Shown: positions 5,811 to 6,621 of the stretch, piece by piece | How positions within the stretch are numbered: position 1 is the stretch's first letter | Layout of the letters: each line of letters begins with the position of its first letter | Assembly (NCBI GenBank): GCA_023260315.1 | Contig: JALQVQ010000124.1 | Span: 1 to 6,621, forward strand | Direction: 5' to 3' | Origin: Burkholderiaceae bacterium | GTDB taxonomy: Bacteria > Pseudomonadota > Gammaproteobacteria > Burkholderiales > Burkholderiaceae_C | Length of the DNA: 6,621 nt | Notes under the pieces: generated by a model | Databases searched by the model: none | What the model was told of the DNA's origin: nothing | The model's input: the letters and a program-made list of their open reading frames with translations, nothing else | Position numbers and translations under genes: made by a program

Positions 5811-6620
5811 TTACTCCATGGCTTTCGTCATGTCCTCAATGACTTTTTTGGCATCGCCAAAAACCATCATGGTCTTGTCCATGTAGAACAGTTCGTTGTC
5901 GAGACCGGCATAACCTGCGGCCATTGATCGTTTGTTCACAATCACTGTTTTGGCCTTGTAAGCCTCAAGAATAGGCATGCCGTAAATCGGGCTGCCTTTG
6001 GTATGCGCCGCGGGGTTAACCACGTCGTTTGCACCCAAGATGATTGCCACATCAGCCTGACCAAATTCGCTGTTGATGTCTTCCATCTCAAACACCTGGT
6101 CGTAGGGCACTTCGGCCTCGGCCAAAAGCACGTTCATGTGGCCAGGCATCCGACCGGCAACCGGGTGAATGGCGTACTTCACCGTAACGCCCATCTCGGT
6201 CAACTTATGCGCCAACTCCTTAACCGCGTGCTGGGCCCGAGCAACGGCCAGTCCGTAACCAGGCACAATGACGACGGTCTCAGCGTTACCCAAAATAAAG
6301 GCGGCATCGTCGGCACTGCCGCTCTTGACATTGCGCTGCACGGCGCTGCCAGCGGCGGCGTCACCCGCCTCACCACCGAAGCCGCCCAAAATAACGCTGA
6401 AAAAGGACCGGTTCATCGCTTTACACATGATGTAGCTGAGGATGGCCCCTGAACTGCCGACCAAACTACCGGCAATGATCAACATGCTGTTGTTGAGGGA
6501 GAAACCGATACCTGCTGCCGCCCAGCCCGAGTAGCTGTTCAACATCGACACCACCACTGGCATGTCGGCGCCGCCGATCGGGATGATCAGCAACACGCCC
6601 AAAATAAAGCCCAACAGCGT
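5811..6620 (-). CDS. pntB: NAD(P) transhydrogenase subunit beta, C-terminal part (5' end outside window)
   Basis: The last 269 codons of PntB, cut by the right edge. In the family PntAB is a proton-pumping inner-membrane enzyme that transfers hydride from NADH to NADP+. The visible part starts in a membrane helix ([17 protein letters not shown]), continues through [20 protein letters not shown], and through [19 protein letters not shown] to the end of the membrane domain. A linker of about 35 residues ([14 protein letters not shown] onward) leads to the NADP(H)-binding domain III, with [12 protein letters not shown] (dinucleotide fold loop), [30 protein letters not shown] and [11 protein letters not shown]. 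All are family hallmarks. Codons continue in frame to the edge, so the start is elsewhere. pntA is expected upstream, outside the window. The transcript ends at the palindromic terminator before fadD. Confidence 0.97.
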   Translation of the reverse strand, partial: TLLGFILGVLLIIPIGGADMPVVVSMLNSYSGWAAAGIGFSLNNSMLIIAGSLVGSSGAILSYIMCKAMNRSFFSVILGGFGGEAGDAAAGSAVQRNVKSGSADDAAFILGNAETVVIVPGYGLAVARAQHAVKELAHKLTEMGVTVKYAIHPVAGRMPGHMNVLLAEAEVPYDQVFEMEDINSEFGQADVAIILGANDVVNPAAHTKGSPIYGMPILEAYKAKTVIVNKRSMAAGYAGLDNELFYMDKTMMVFGDAKKVIEDMTKAME

Positions 6621-6621
6621 C

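Noticed and set aside
6003..6452. A 149-codon plus-strand open frame opposite pntB
   Set aside because: It is antisense to the highly conserved NADP-binding region of PntB; its composition reflects the reverse complement of that region.
1..6621. CRISPR array, tRNA/rRNA gene, insertion sequence, attachment site or phage gene
   Set aside because: No regularly spaced repeats, cloverleaf, transposase or integrase motifs, or terminal inverted repeats with target duplications were seen on either strand.

Overview
The window looks like a chromosomal core-genome segment from a betaproteobacterium, most likely order Burkholderiales and possibly Comamonadaceae or a relative. The grounds are the hpf-ptsN-hprK cluster (nitrogen-type PTS with an HPr kinase), the recognisable protein sequences (CorA beginning MLNVFTLANGRLFQEEI, a 560-residue FadD, a PntB), and the moderately GC-rich base composition. 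The taxonomic call is inference from remembered family sequences, not from a search.

Layout from left to right. Minus strand, 1-1241: the start of hprK (runs off the left edge), ptsN and hpf, transcribed right to left as hpf > ptsN > hprK. A probable sigma70-type promoter and a leader hairpin lie upstream of hpf. Two strong hairpins, one of them an intrinsic-terminator look-alike, lie between hpf and ptsN. Minus strand, 1387-2628: a 12-TM MFS transporter. 2629-2936: a 308-bp divergent intergenic region with a candidate corA promoter, an inverted repeat over its -35, and three consecutive hairpins in the putative corA leader. Plus strand, 2937-3920: corA. 3921-3953: a 33-bp convergent gap holding a hairpin. 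Minus strand, 3954-5636: fadD. 5637-5810: fadD upstream region plus a perfect 30-bp palindromic terminator. Minus strand, 5811 to the right edge: the C-terminal part of pntB.

Functionally the segment is a series of mostly independent housekeeping units. These are ribosome hibernation with regulatory PTS control (hpf, ptsN, hprK), an efflux-type transporter of unknown substrate, Mg2+/Co2+ transport (corA), fatty-acid activation (fadD), and NADH/NADPH balancing (pntB). Only hpf-ptsN-hprK is a known functional cluster.

I found no CRISPR array, tRNA, rRNA, insertion sequence, prophage gene or unfamiliar gene system. The parts least explained by standard annotation are RNA-level or DNA-level structures: the three-hairpin corA leader with a small overlapping ORF, and the perfect 13-bp inverted repeat beside the terminator in the hpf-ptsN gap. 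Neither is evidence of a new system without comparative data.
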